Part shown: positions 48,245 to 55,582 of the stretch, in pieces
Position numbering within the stretch: the stretch's first letter is position 1
Layout: each line of letters begins with the position of its first letter
Assembly (NCBI RefSeq): GCF_003386235.1
Contig: NZ_QRDZ01000031.1
Span: forward strand, 1-64,000
Direction of reading: 5' to 3'
Source: Cohnella phaseoli
GTDB lineage: Bacteria > Bacillota > Bacilli > Paenibacillales > Paenibacillaceae
Length of the DNA: 64,000 nucleotides
Program-made: the position numbers and the translations under genes
Notes under the pieces: generated by a model
What the model was told of the DNA's origin: nothing
What the model saw: the letters and a program-made list of their open reading frames with translations, nothing else
Databases searched by the model: none

Positions 48245-49441
48245 CTAGACCAGGCTGGACCAAATAATCTGCTTCGTACCGAGCACGGACCGGGGAACCC
48301 ACGAATGAACGGACGGCACCAGCAGCACGACGACCATGCTCTCGACCGGATCGACGAACAGCGCGATCCGCCCCGCCCCCTCCAGTTGATACGTTCCCTG
48401 CGATTCGTAAGAGGTGGAGTGAATCGCCAGGTCGAAGCCAAGCGCATGCCCCTTGTCTTTGATCTGTCCGCCCCAATGGTAAGCGGGCACTCGAAACAGA
48501 TGCCGTTTTGTGAGCAGCTCGACCGACTTGCGGCCGAGAATGCGCCTGCCTTCGAACGTCCCTCCGTTCAGCAGCATTTGCCCCAGCTTCCATAGGTCGT
48601 ACATCGTGGAATGCATGCCGCTGGCCGCGCGGGGAATGACCTTCCAGTTGTCAGCCGACTGGCCGAGCGAATCGATGTCGTACTGATCCACCACGCACAC
48701 TTCGGCGTGCAGCTCCGCCGGAACGTCGAACCAGGTGCGCTCCAAACCGAGCGGGTGTACGATTCGGTTCATCACATATTCCTCGAACCGTTCGCCGGAC
48801 ACGCGCGATACGATCTCGCCAAGCAAAGCGTAACCCGTCGACGTATAATTGTACGCCTCCCCGGGCTTGCAGACGGGCAACCCCGTCAGCGCCTGGACGA
48901 TCCAGCTCTTGTGACTGTCCGGATCGTACCATCGGCGTGGGTAAGGCTCGTTGTAATAGCCGGGAACGGGCGGAATGCCGGAAGTATGCGTCAGCAGATG
49001 AAACAGCGTCACGTCCCGATACGTGCCATTGTCGAATTCTTCGAGAAGCGCTGCGACCGGCTGGTCCAAATCCAGCTTGCCGTCCTCGATCAGCTTGACC
49101 AAGGCGATCGTTGTGAACGCTTTGGTCAGAGAGCTTAGCTTCCTGATGGAATCCGGTTGCAGACTCCCCTCGCCCTTTACTCCATTCAGTCTTCCCATCG
49201 CCGACCACGATGCGATTTTGCCGTTGCGGCCCACCAGATGCCCGCCACCTTGCAGCAGACCCTGCGCGATCAGTTCTGCGTAATGCGCGTCCAGCTTGCC
49301 CAACTGGCCGGAATCGAATCCGACCTGTTCGGGCGCGGCATGCGCGGCTCCTTCCGTCTTCGTCCAAAGTTGCGGCGTTGTCTCCAAAGATATTCCCCCG
49401 ACTTCTTCAAGTTGAATCAACAACGGGGACATTGTATCCAA
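48245..49441 (-). CDS. Beta-lactamase-fold serine hydrolase (class C/EstB-like)
   Basis: The roughly 398-residue protein has the serine-lysine active site SLTK (LSSLTKAFTTIALVKLIEDG). TSGIP (HLLTHTSGIPPVPGYY) and YTSTGYALLG occupy the region of the second motif (tyrosine, with Ser in place of the usual Asn), and HWGG stands in the position of the KTG/HxG motif. It may hydrolyse esters or D-amino-acid peptides. No signal peptide is evident. The start is uncertain: TTG at 49441 lacks a good SD, while an in-frame TTG about 18 codons later follows GGGGG at good spacing. Confidence 0.82.
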   Translation of the reverse strand: MDTMSPLLIQLEEVGGISLETTPQLWTKTEGAAHAAPEQVGFDSGQLGKLDAHYAELIAQGLLQGGGHLVGRNGKIASWSAMGRLNGVKGEGSLQPDSIRKLSSLTKAFTTIALVKLIEDGKLDLDQPVAALLEEFDNGTYRDVTLFHLLTHTSGIPPVPGYYNEPYPRRWYDPDSHKSWIVQALTGLPVCKPGEAYNYTSTGYALLGEIVSRVSGERFEEYVMNRIVHPLGLERTWFDVPAELHAEVCVVDQYDIDSLGQSADNWKVIPRAASGMHSTMYDLWKLGQMLLNGGTFEGRRILGRKSVELLTKRHLFRVPAYHWGGQIKDKGHALGFDLAIHSTSYESQGTYQLEGAGRIALFVDPVESMVVVLLVPSVHSWVPRSVLGTKQIIWSSLV

Positions 49442-49513
49442 TCCGCATGGACTCGTCTACGGTCGCGGCCGCACTCGGTGACTAAGTATCACAAATCGTG
49501 AAATAGTATCAAG

Positions 49514-50266
49514 TTACCGCCAAGCCGCCGATCCGTCCCAAATAATATAGCCTTCTGCCAGCTCGATTTCGCGAAGCCCGATCTCCCTGCTATCGAGGCC
49601 GTCGGACGCACCGCTGCCTACGAAAATCAGATTCCTTCTGTCGCGTTCCCGCGGCGCGGGCAACGAATAGCACCGAACGTCGGCGAAAGCCCGGCGCAGC
49701 GTCGAGCGGATCGCCTCCGCCATGCTGTCGTCCTGCGGACGGCCCATCATGTTCAGAAGGAGCGCCCCTTGAAGCCGAAGCTTATTAGCGGCTAACCGGA
49801 AAAATTCCACCGTCGTGAGGTGCTGCGGAGTCCCCCTGCTAGTAAATGCGTCAAGAACGATAAAGTCGAGCGACCGGTCGGCCTCCGCTTCAAGAAGCTG
49901 CCGACCGTCTCCGATCTCGACGTTGTCGTCCGCGCAATCGAAATACCGTCGGCTCAGCTCCACAACCGCTTCGTCGATCTCCGCCGTCTTGATCCTTTTG
50001 CCGCGAAAATAGCCGGAAATCGACCCGATCCCGTGTCCGATAACAAAAGCGCTACGGAAATCGGGATCGCGATGCTCCATCAGAGCGGTCATCGCCTTCT
50101 GGTAACCGAGAACGAGACGACGGCGATCCTTCAGGTCCATCGCGCCTTGCACATCCTCGTCCGCAAACCGAATGCACCTGAATTTGCCCGTCTCCCCGTC
50201 CAACTGCGACGTTTCATATACGGTAATCTCGTTGTACGCGGATCCGATCGCTGCCAGCCTCTGCAT
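49514..50266 (-). CDS. Spermidine-synthase-like (aminopropyltransferase-fold) protein
   Basis: The 250-residue protein has YNEITVYETSQLDGETGKFRC, like the N-terminal strand domain of spermidine synthases, then a Rossmann methyltransferase-like core: AFVIGHGIGSISGYF (normally GGG-D-G), TAEIDEAVVELSRRYF (acidic ribose-binding position), VEIGDGRQLLE and DFIVLDAFTSRGTPQHLTT. The paired Asp residues needed for polyamine binding are only partly evident, and the glycine loop is GHGIGS, so substrate use may differ. Single gene, divergent from the gerA operon. Confidence 0.75.
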   Translation of the reverse strand: MQRLAAIGSAYNEITVYETSQLDGETGKFRCIRFADEDVQGAMDLKDRRRLVLGYQKAMTALMEHRDPDFRSAFVIGHGIGSISGYFRGKRIKTAEIDEAVVELSRRYFDCADDNVEIGDGRQLLEAEADRSLDFIVLDAFTSRGTPQHLTTVEFFRLAANKLRLQGALLLNMMGRPQDDSMAEAIRSTLRRAFADVRCYSLPAPRERDRRNLIFVGSGASDGLDSREIGLREIELAEGYIIWDGSAAWR

Positions 50267-50332
50267 CCTTGCACTCCATTCCTGCTTATCTTCCTCTTAA
50301 TCCTAACACGAAACAACATGCCCGGCTCGCGA

Positions 50333-50363
50333 TGAATTGCTATTTTCTCTTCTGGAAATACTT
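50333..50363 (+). promoter_or_regulatory. Sigma-G-like promoter of the germination operon
   Basis: TGAATT (50333-50338) and AATACTT (50357-50363) have an 18-base spacer, close to the forespore sigma-G consensus TGAATA / CATACTA. It lies 34 bases before the gerA-type start, where a forespore promoter is expected. Confidence 0.5.
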
Positions 50364-50397
50364 AGTGAACGCGTTACGCGCTCGAAAGGGGATAGGT

Positions 50398-51834
50398 ATG
50401 AACAACTTAAGCCGGGATAGGCAACAGACGCTTGACCATATCCTGTCCCTGATGGGCCGCAGCCCCGACCTGATTGTCCGCGAGCTTAAACTGCCCAGCA
50501 AACAAAGCCTTACTCTGCTGTATCTGGACGGCATGGTCGACAAGCATGCCGTCCAGAACAGCGTCATCGCCTCTCTGCTGGATCGCGCTCCGGCGGAGCA
50601 GGCGTCGTTAGCGGGTCTGCAGCAATACGTAATCGACGCTGGGGAAATGGGCTTAACCGACACCGTGGACGAGTTGCTCGACCGTCTGCTATCCGGGTTT
50701 CTGATCGTGCTGATGGATGGGGCGGATCGCTGCCTGTTCGTCGGCATGCAGGGCTGGGAGGATCGCGCCGTTACGGAATCGAAGACGCAATCGGTCGTCC
50801 GCGGCCCCCAGGATTCCTTTACGGAAACGCTGCGCACGAATACGACGCTGGTCCGCAGAAGAGTGAAAGACTCCCGCGTCCGCATCATCAACCTCAAAAT
50901 CGGCTATCGGACGAAAACAGACGTCGACTTGATGTACATCAGCGGACTTGCGGATGAGAAGCTTGTCGAGACGATCTCGGAACGGCTGCGTTCCGTACGC
51001 ATCGACCGCGTGCTCGAAGGCGAATACGTGGAGGAGTTGTTGCGAAGCAATCAAACAAAGACCATCTTCCCGACGATGTACAACACGGACAGGCCGGACG
51101 TTATCTCGGCGGGAATTCTTGAAGGCAAAATCGCCATCTTCGTCGACAACACGCCGTTTGTGCTGCTTGCGCCTACACTGTTCGTCGATTATATGCAATC
51201 GGCGGAAGACTACTATCAATCGATTCTATACTCGAATGCGATTCGGCTGCTTCGTTACGTTTCTCTGTTCATCTGCATGCTTGCGCCTGCCATCTACATC
51301 GCCTTAACGACGTTCCACCAGGATATGCTGCCGACGCAGCTGCTGCTGAGTCTTGCCGCGCAGCGCGAGGGCATCCCCTTTCCGGCGTTTCTCGAAGCGT
51401 TGCTCATGGAAGTTACCTTTGAAATATTGCGCGAAGCGGGCATTCGAATGCCGCGTACAATCGGACAAGCGGTATCGATCGTCGGAACGATCGTGATCGG
51501 CCAAGCCGCTGTCGAAGCGAGCATCGTCTCGCCGGCCATGGTCATCATCGTTGCCATCACGGCCATTGCGAGCTTCGTCATCCCCTCGTATTCGATGTCG
51601 ATCTCCATCCGTTTCCTGCGATTTGCCTTTATGGGCCTTGCGGCCGTTATGGGCGTGTACGGCCTAACGATAGGTTTTATTGTGCTGACAATCCATCTGT
51701 GCCATCTGCAATCGTTCGGCATTCCTTACATGAGTCCGATGGCGCCGTTCCGCAAGGGAATGCAGCAGGACGCCGTCTTTCGCTTCCCCTATCGCAGCTC
51801 GAATCGGTTCGGCTCCGCAAGAGGCAAACGATAA
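50398..51834 (+). CDS. Spore germination receptor A subunit (GerA/GerKA family)
   Basis: The 478-residue protein has a cytoplasmic N-terminal domain (FTETLRTNTTLVRRRVKDSRV, YISGLADEKLVETI, EEYVEELLRSN, IFPTMYNTDRPD), then about five membrane helices (LFICMLAPAIYIALTTFHQDMLPTQL; MPRTIGQAVSIVGTIVIGQAAVEA; FLRFAFMGLAAVMGVYGL). It sits in the inner membrane of the spore and acts in germinant sensing and ion release. ATG at 50398 has AAAGGGG upstream. First gene of a five-gene operon A-C-D-B-B; the C-subunit start overlaps its stop by one base. Confidence 0.95.
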   Translation: MNNLSRDRQQTLDHILSLMGRSPDLIVRELKLPSKQSLTLLYLDGMVDKHAVQNSVIASLLDRAPAEQASLAGLQQYVIDAGEMGLTDTVDELLDRLLSGFLIVLMDGADRCLFVGMQGWEDRAVTESKTQSVVRGPQDSFTETLRTNTTLVRRRVKDSRVRIINLKIGYRTKTDVDLMYISGLADEKLVETISERLRSVRIDRVLEGEYVEELLRSNQTKTIFPTMYNTDRPDVISAGILEGKIAIFVDNTPFVLLAPTLFVDYMQSAEDYYQSILYSNAIRLLRYVSLFICMLAPAIYIALTTFHQDMLPTQLLLSLAAQREGIPFPAFLEALLMEVTFEILREAGIRMPRTIGQAVSIVGTIVIGQAAVEASIVSPAMVIIVAITAIASFVIPSYSMSISIRFLRFAFMGLAAVMGVYGLTIGFIVLTIHLCHLQSFGIPYMSPMAPFRKGMQQDAVFRFPYRSSNRFGSARGKR

Positions 51835-53039
51835 TGCGGCTGATCAGGCTCTTCCGCATGGCCGCGGTAGTATTAGTCTTTGCTCTTGCGCTGTCCGGAT
51901 GTTGGAATCGTCGCGAATTAAACGAGTTGTCCGTCGTGCTGGCCATGGGCGTCGACAAAGTCGACGACGAATACGTCGTTACCCTGCAATCCGTCGATCC
52001 GACCCAAATGTCGCGCAATCGGGCGGCCAATCGCTCCCCGGTCGTTACGTTTACTCAGCGTTCCGAGACCATATTCGAAGCGCTGCGCAAGGTGACGACG
52101 AAGGCCTCTAGAAAGATGTATGTCGCTCACCTGCGTCTGCTCGTATTTAACGAAAAAGCCGCTCGGGAAGGGATCAACGATATCGTGGACTTCTTCGCAA
52201 GGGATCACGAGTTTCGTCCGGATTTCTATATCGCGATCGCCAAAGACGCGAATGCGCAAGAATTGCTTGAGCTGACGACGCCAACCGAAATATTGCCGGC
52301 CATGGAGCTGTATAAGTCGCTTAAAGTATCGCAGGAGGCTTGGGCGCCAACCGCAGCCGTCAACATTATCGATTTTCTGCAAAAAATTACGAAAACCGGC
52401 GTCGAACCCGTTCTGACAGGCGTAACGGTAATCGGGGACATCAAAAAGGGCAAAACGCTCGGCAACGTCACCCGTCCGAAGTCGTTCTCCGAATTCAAGT
52501 ACGTAGGCATCGGCGTCCTGAAGGACGACCGTCTGATCGGCTGGCTGAACGAAAGCGAAAGCAAAGCTTACAACTATGTGACAAACAACATTAAGAGCAC
52601 GGTCGGCATTGTGGGCTGTCCCGACTCCGACAAGAAATTTAACGTAGAAGTGATCCTATCCAGGGTGAATGTGCTTCCATCTATTCGCGACGGAGAGCCC
52701 TACGCTCAGGTCAAAATGAAAACCGAAGCGAATTTAGCCGAGGTCGGATGCGACGTAGATTTGACGAAGGAAGAAGAATTTCTCAAGCTGCAAAGCGCCG
52801 CCTCCGAACAGCTATACGACCTGCTCTTCGATTCGATTACAAGGGTGCAGCGTCATTACGGCGCCGACATTTTCGGCTTCGGGGAAGCCTTCCATCGTAA
52901 ACATCCCCGGCAATGGCATCAATGGAAGCGGGATTGGGACCGTTATTTCAAAGAGATGCAGGTCGACATCTCTATCGATTATAAGCTGCGCAAAATCGGA
53001 AAAATGATCAATCCGCTCGACAAAGCGGAAAAGGAGTGA
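51834..53039 (+). CDS. Spore germination receptor C subunit (Ger(x)C lipoprotein)
   Basis: The 401-residue lipoprotein has signal peptide and lipobox ALSGC (C23). The Ger(x)C pattern follows: CWNRRELNELSVVLAMGVDK, then RSETIFEALRKVTTKASRKMYVAHLRLLVF, DFFARDHEFRPDFYIAIAKD, and a C-terminal domain with YGADIFGFGEAFHRKHPRQWHQW. It anchors to the outer face of the spore inner membrane with the A and B subunits. The start codon overlaps the A-subunit stop (TAATG). Confidence 0.93.
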   Translation: MRLIRLFRMAAVVLVFALALSGCWNRRELNELSVVLAMGVDKVDDEYVVTLQSVDPTQMSRNRAANRSPVVTFTQRSETIFEALRKVTTKASRKMYVAHLRLLVFNEKAAREGINDIVDFFARDHEFRPDFYIAIAKDANAQELLELTTPTEILPAMELYKSLKVSQEAWAPTAAVNIIDFLQKITKTGVEPVLTGVTVIGDIKKGKTLGNVTRPKSFSEFKYVGIGVLKDDRLIGWLNESESKAYNYVTNNIKSTVGIVGCPDSDKKFNVEVILSRVNVLPSIRDGEPYAQVKMKTEANLAEVGCDVDLTKEEEFLKLQSAASEQLYDLLFDSITRVQRHYGADIFGFGEAFHRKHPRQWHQWKRDWDRYFKEMQVDISIDYKLRKIGKMINPLDKAEKE

Positions 53040-53046
53040 GCCGGCT

Positions 53047-53277
53047 ATGTTATTGGCGATCGTCATGGGTATCGCGCTTGCGGGTTCGCTAATTGAATAT
53101 CGCAGCCTCGCGCGCTTGAAGCAGCGACGCGACATTGCGGTCGGAGCCGTATTTCTGGCAGCGGGCCTGCTGCTCGGCGTGCTGCGTCTGGCCCAAGTTA
53201 ACTTGCCGAGCCCGCTCGGGATCATCGATACGCTGTTCCAGCCGGCCAGCCAGTTTGTAGCCAAGCTGCTATCTTGA
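53047..53277 (+). CDS. Small membrane protein, germinant receptor D-subunit type
   Basis: The 76-residue protein has two hydrophobic segments (MLLAIVMGIALAGSLIEY; IAVGAVFLAAGLLLGVLRLA) and lies between the C and B genes. D-subunit proteins of 70-80 residues with two membrane helices are known for several GerA-type receptors and modulate their activity. It starts 7 bases after the C gene with GGAG upstream and ends 19 bases before the first B gene. Family assignment rests on size, topology and position. Confidence 0.7.
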   Translation: MLLAIVMGIALAGSLIEYRSLARLKQRRDIAVGAVFLAAGLLLGVLRLAQVNLPSPLGIIDTLFQPASQFVAKLLS

Positions 53278-53296
53278 CAAGATGGGGTTGTAGCGA

Positions 53297-54385
53297 ATGG
53301 ACGGATTGAGCGAAAGACAGGCGACCATCTGGTTTATGCTGTACCAATTGGGCAGCTCGTTTCTCGTGCTTCCGTCAGTGCTGGCAAGCGCGGCCATGCA
53401 GGACGCGTGGCTTGCCGTTCCCGCGGCTCTTGCCCTGCAGATGCTATTCCTTCCGCTCTGCTTGGCGGTTGCGAGGCGAACCGGGGACAAAACGTTTATG
53501 GCCTATTTGGACGATCTGTGGGGGAAAAAGACAGGCAGAATCGCCATTGGCTTGTTCAGCCTGGCGTGCCCTTTTCTCATTCTCACAATGACCTTGCGGA
53601 ATTTAGGCGACTTCATCAGCACCTCGTTGATGCCGGAAACGCCTACCGATGCGCTGTACCTGCTTATGATGGGAGCGGTCGTATATATCAACCGCGCCGG
53701 CGTTGCGGTATGCGGAAGAACCGGGGAAATTTTGTCGTTTTTCGCCGTATCGCTGCTCTCCATTATTTTCGTATCGCTGGTCCCAAGCATGAAGGCCGAC
53801 AATCTGCTTCCGGTATTCGAATACGGCTGGAGGCCGATCGCCAGCGGCGCGGTGCCTCTTCTAGCATTCCCCTACCTGGAAAGCGTCCTCTTCCTTTTCT
53901 TCCTCCCGCGCCTTCGCTATTCGCATTGGAAGCGGGCCGTATATGCCAGCTTAGCGATCAGCGGCGGAATCTTCCTGCTGTTGACGCTGTTCACAATCGC
54001 GGTGCTAGGGGAAACGATTGTCGCCAACGTCTCGTTTCCGAGCTACTTTGTCGTTCGAACGATCAGCGTCGGAGACTTCTACGAGCGCTTTGAGGTATTG
54101 ATCACCATTTTGTGGTTTATTACCATTTTCATGCGATTGTCGCTGCTCATGCACGTATCGAGCGCCGGTTTGGCCCACGCCTTTCAGCTAAAGTCTCCGC
54201 AGGCGCTGCTCATTCCGCTCTCGCTGATCGGCCTGCTCGTCGCCAATTTCATCTGGCCGAACGTATCGTATTTGCGCGAGATTTTTAACATTTGGCCGAT
54301 TTACGCGCTGCTGTTCGGGGCGGCTTTTCCGTTTGTCGTCTGGCTGACAGGCTGCTTTGTCCGGAGAACGAGAGGTGTCTCATGA
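53297..54385 (+). CDS. Spore germination receptor B subunit (GerAB/GerKB family), first copy
   Basis: The 362-residue protein has ten helices of the amino-acid-permease-like spore germination family: ERQATIWFMLYQLGSSFLVLPS, RTGDKTFMAYLDDLWGKKTGRI, NLLPVFEYGWRPIASGAVPLLAFPYLE, SVGDFYERFEVLITILWFITIFMR. It binds the germinant within the membrane. It is followed, with 4-base overlap, by a second B-type gene, so the operon encodes two candidate ligand-binding subunits. Confidence 0.93.
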   Translation: MDGLSERQATIWFMLYQLGSSFLVLPSVLASAAMQDAWLAVPAALALQMLFLPLCLAVARRTGDKTFMAYLDDLWGKKTGRIAIGLFSLACPFLILTMTLRNLGDFISTSLMPETPTDALYLLMMGAVVYINRAGVAVCGRTGEILSFFAVSLLSIIFVSLVPSMKADNLLPVFEYGWRPIASGAVPLLAFPYLESVLFLFFLPRLRYSHWKRAVYASLAISGGIFLLLTLFTIAVLGETIVANVSFPSYFVVRTISVGDFYERFEVLITILWFITIFMRLSLLMHVSSAGLAHAFQLKSPQALLIPLSLIGLLVANFIWPNVSYLREIFNIWPIYALLFGAAFPFVVWLTGCFVRRTRGVS

Positions 54386-55482
54386 CCAAGCCAAGCGTTA
54401 CGCCCAAGCAGCTTGTTCACTGGATTATTCTGTACCAGTTGGGGAGCTCCTTCTTGCTCCTGCCCGGAATGCTTACCACGATTGCTAAGCAGGATGCGTG
54501 GATAGCGGTGTTGCTGTCCATACTCGGCTATATGCTGCTTGTGCCGATGTATGCCGCTATCGCCAAACGGATGCATGGGAGAACCATCCATGAATATGCG
54601 GTCGGAGTGTTCGGCAAACTGCTCGGCAGCACGCTGCTTTTTGTGTTTATCGTCTGCTTCCCGTTCCTGATCTTTACTCTCTTATTGGCTGATTTAAGCG
54701 ATTTTGTGGCCACCGTTTTCTTTCCCGAGACGCCGGAGATTGTCATCCAGGCGGGAATGCTGCTGCCTGTTCTATATGCGCTTCGACTCGGAATCGCGTC
54801 CGTCGGACGCGCCGCGGAAATTTTGTTCTACATCGTTCTGTTCCTGTTTCTGCTCGGCTATCTGTCGCTCGTTCCCGCTATGAATCCGACTCAGCTGCTG
54901 CCCGTCTTGGAGTACGGCTGGAAGCCGCCGGTCTATGCATCGCTTTCCATGTTGGCTTTTCCTTATGCGGAAACGGCTTTCTTGCTTTTCGTTACGCCCT
55001 ACACACGCAATTTCCGCAAATGGAGCTCTCTGTTCGCAGGATGCGCCCTTGTCGTCGGGAGCATATTTTTGCTAATGACGCTGCTGTCGGTCGGCGTACT
55101 GGGCGAAGCTCTTGCGGCAAACATGGCCTATCCCAGCTATACGGTGCTGACGACGATCAGTTATTGGGATTTCTACGAGCGCTTTGAAGTGATTGTCGGC
55201 GTATTATGGTACATCACGATCTTCTTCCGGCTAACGCTGCTTCTGTTCGTAAGCGCCGACGGCCTGGCCAGCGTGCTTCGACTTAGCGATTACCGTATTC
55301 TGCTGAGCGGCTTGTCCCTGATTGCCCTGACACTGGCCGGCGTCGTCCATCCGAATGCCGTCTTCTTCCTCAATTCGCTGAAGCCGTGGCAGAGCTACGC
55401 CATCTTGCTCGGAATCGCGGTTCCTTTTGTCGTTCTGCTTATCGATGCACTAAGATCAAGGGCGGTTCGCACTCGATCTTGA
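54382..55482 (+). CDS. Spore germination receptor B subunit (GerAB/GerKB family), second copy
   Basis: The 366-residue protein resembles the preceding B subunit throughout (HWIILYQLGSSFLLLPGML, TQLLPVLEYGWKPPVYASLSMLAFPYAE, ISYWDFYERFEVIVGVLWYITIFFR) but differs in many transmembrane positions. A tandem duplication with divergence is likely. ATG at 54382 overlaps the previous stop (ATGA). Last gene of the operon. Confidence 0.93.
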   Translation: MTKPSVTPKQLVHWIILYQLGSSFLLLPGMLTTIAKQDAWIAVLLSILGYMLLVPMYAAIAKRMHGRTIHEYAVGVFGKLLGSTLLFVFIVCFPFLIFTLLLADLSDFVATVFFPETPEIVIQAGMLLPVLYALRLGIASVGRAAEILFYIVLFLFLLGYLSLVPAMNPTQLLPVLEYGWKPPVYASLSMLAFPYAETAFLLFVTPYTRNFRKWSSLFAGCALVVGSIFLLMTLLSVGVLGEALAANMAYPSYTVLTTISYWDFYERFEVIVGVLWYITIFFRLTLLLFVSADGLASVLRLSDYRILLSGLSLIALTLAGVVHPNAVFFLNSLKPWQSYAILLGIAVPFVVLLIDALRSRAVRTRS

Positions 55483-55515
55483 CAGTTTCAATCGGGCCGA
55501 TTTTGTCTATTCGAC

Positions 55516-55566
55516 TTGTTTTGTCGTTTGCTTTAGATTATTATATGAACAAGTATTCATTTAATA
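55516..55566 (+). promoter_or_regulatory. Promoter with SmtB/ArsR-type operator of the Zn/Cd ATPase
   Basis: TTGTTT (55516-55521), 17 bases, TATTAT (55539-55544). Overlapping and following the -10 is TTATATGAACAAGTATTCAT (55541-55560) then TTAATA, the imperfect TGAAC-N4-ATTCA dyad bound by ArsR/SmtB-family metal sensors such as CzrA or CadC. Metal-induced derepression is inferred; no ArsR-type gene is in the window. Confidence 0.7.
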
Positions 55567-55582
55567 ATGGGAGAGGATTGAA

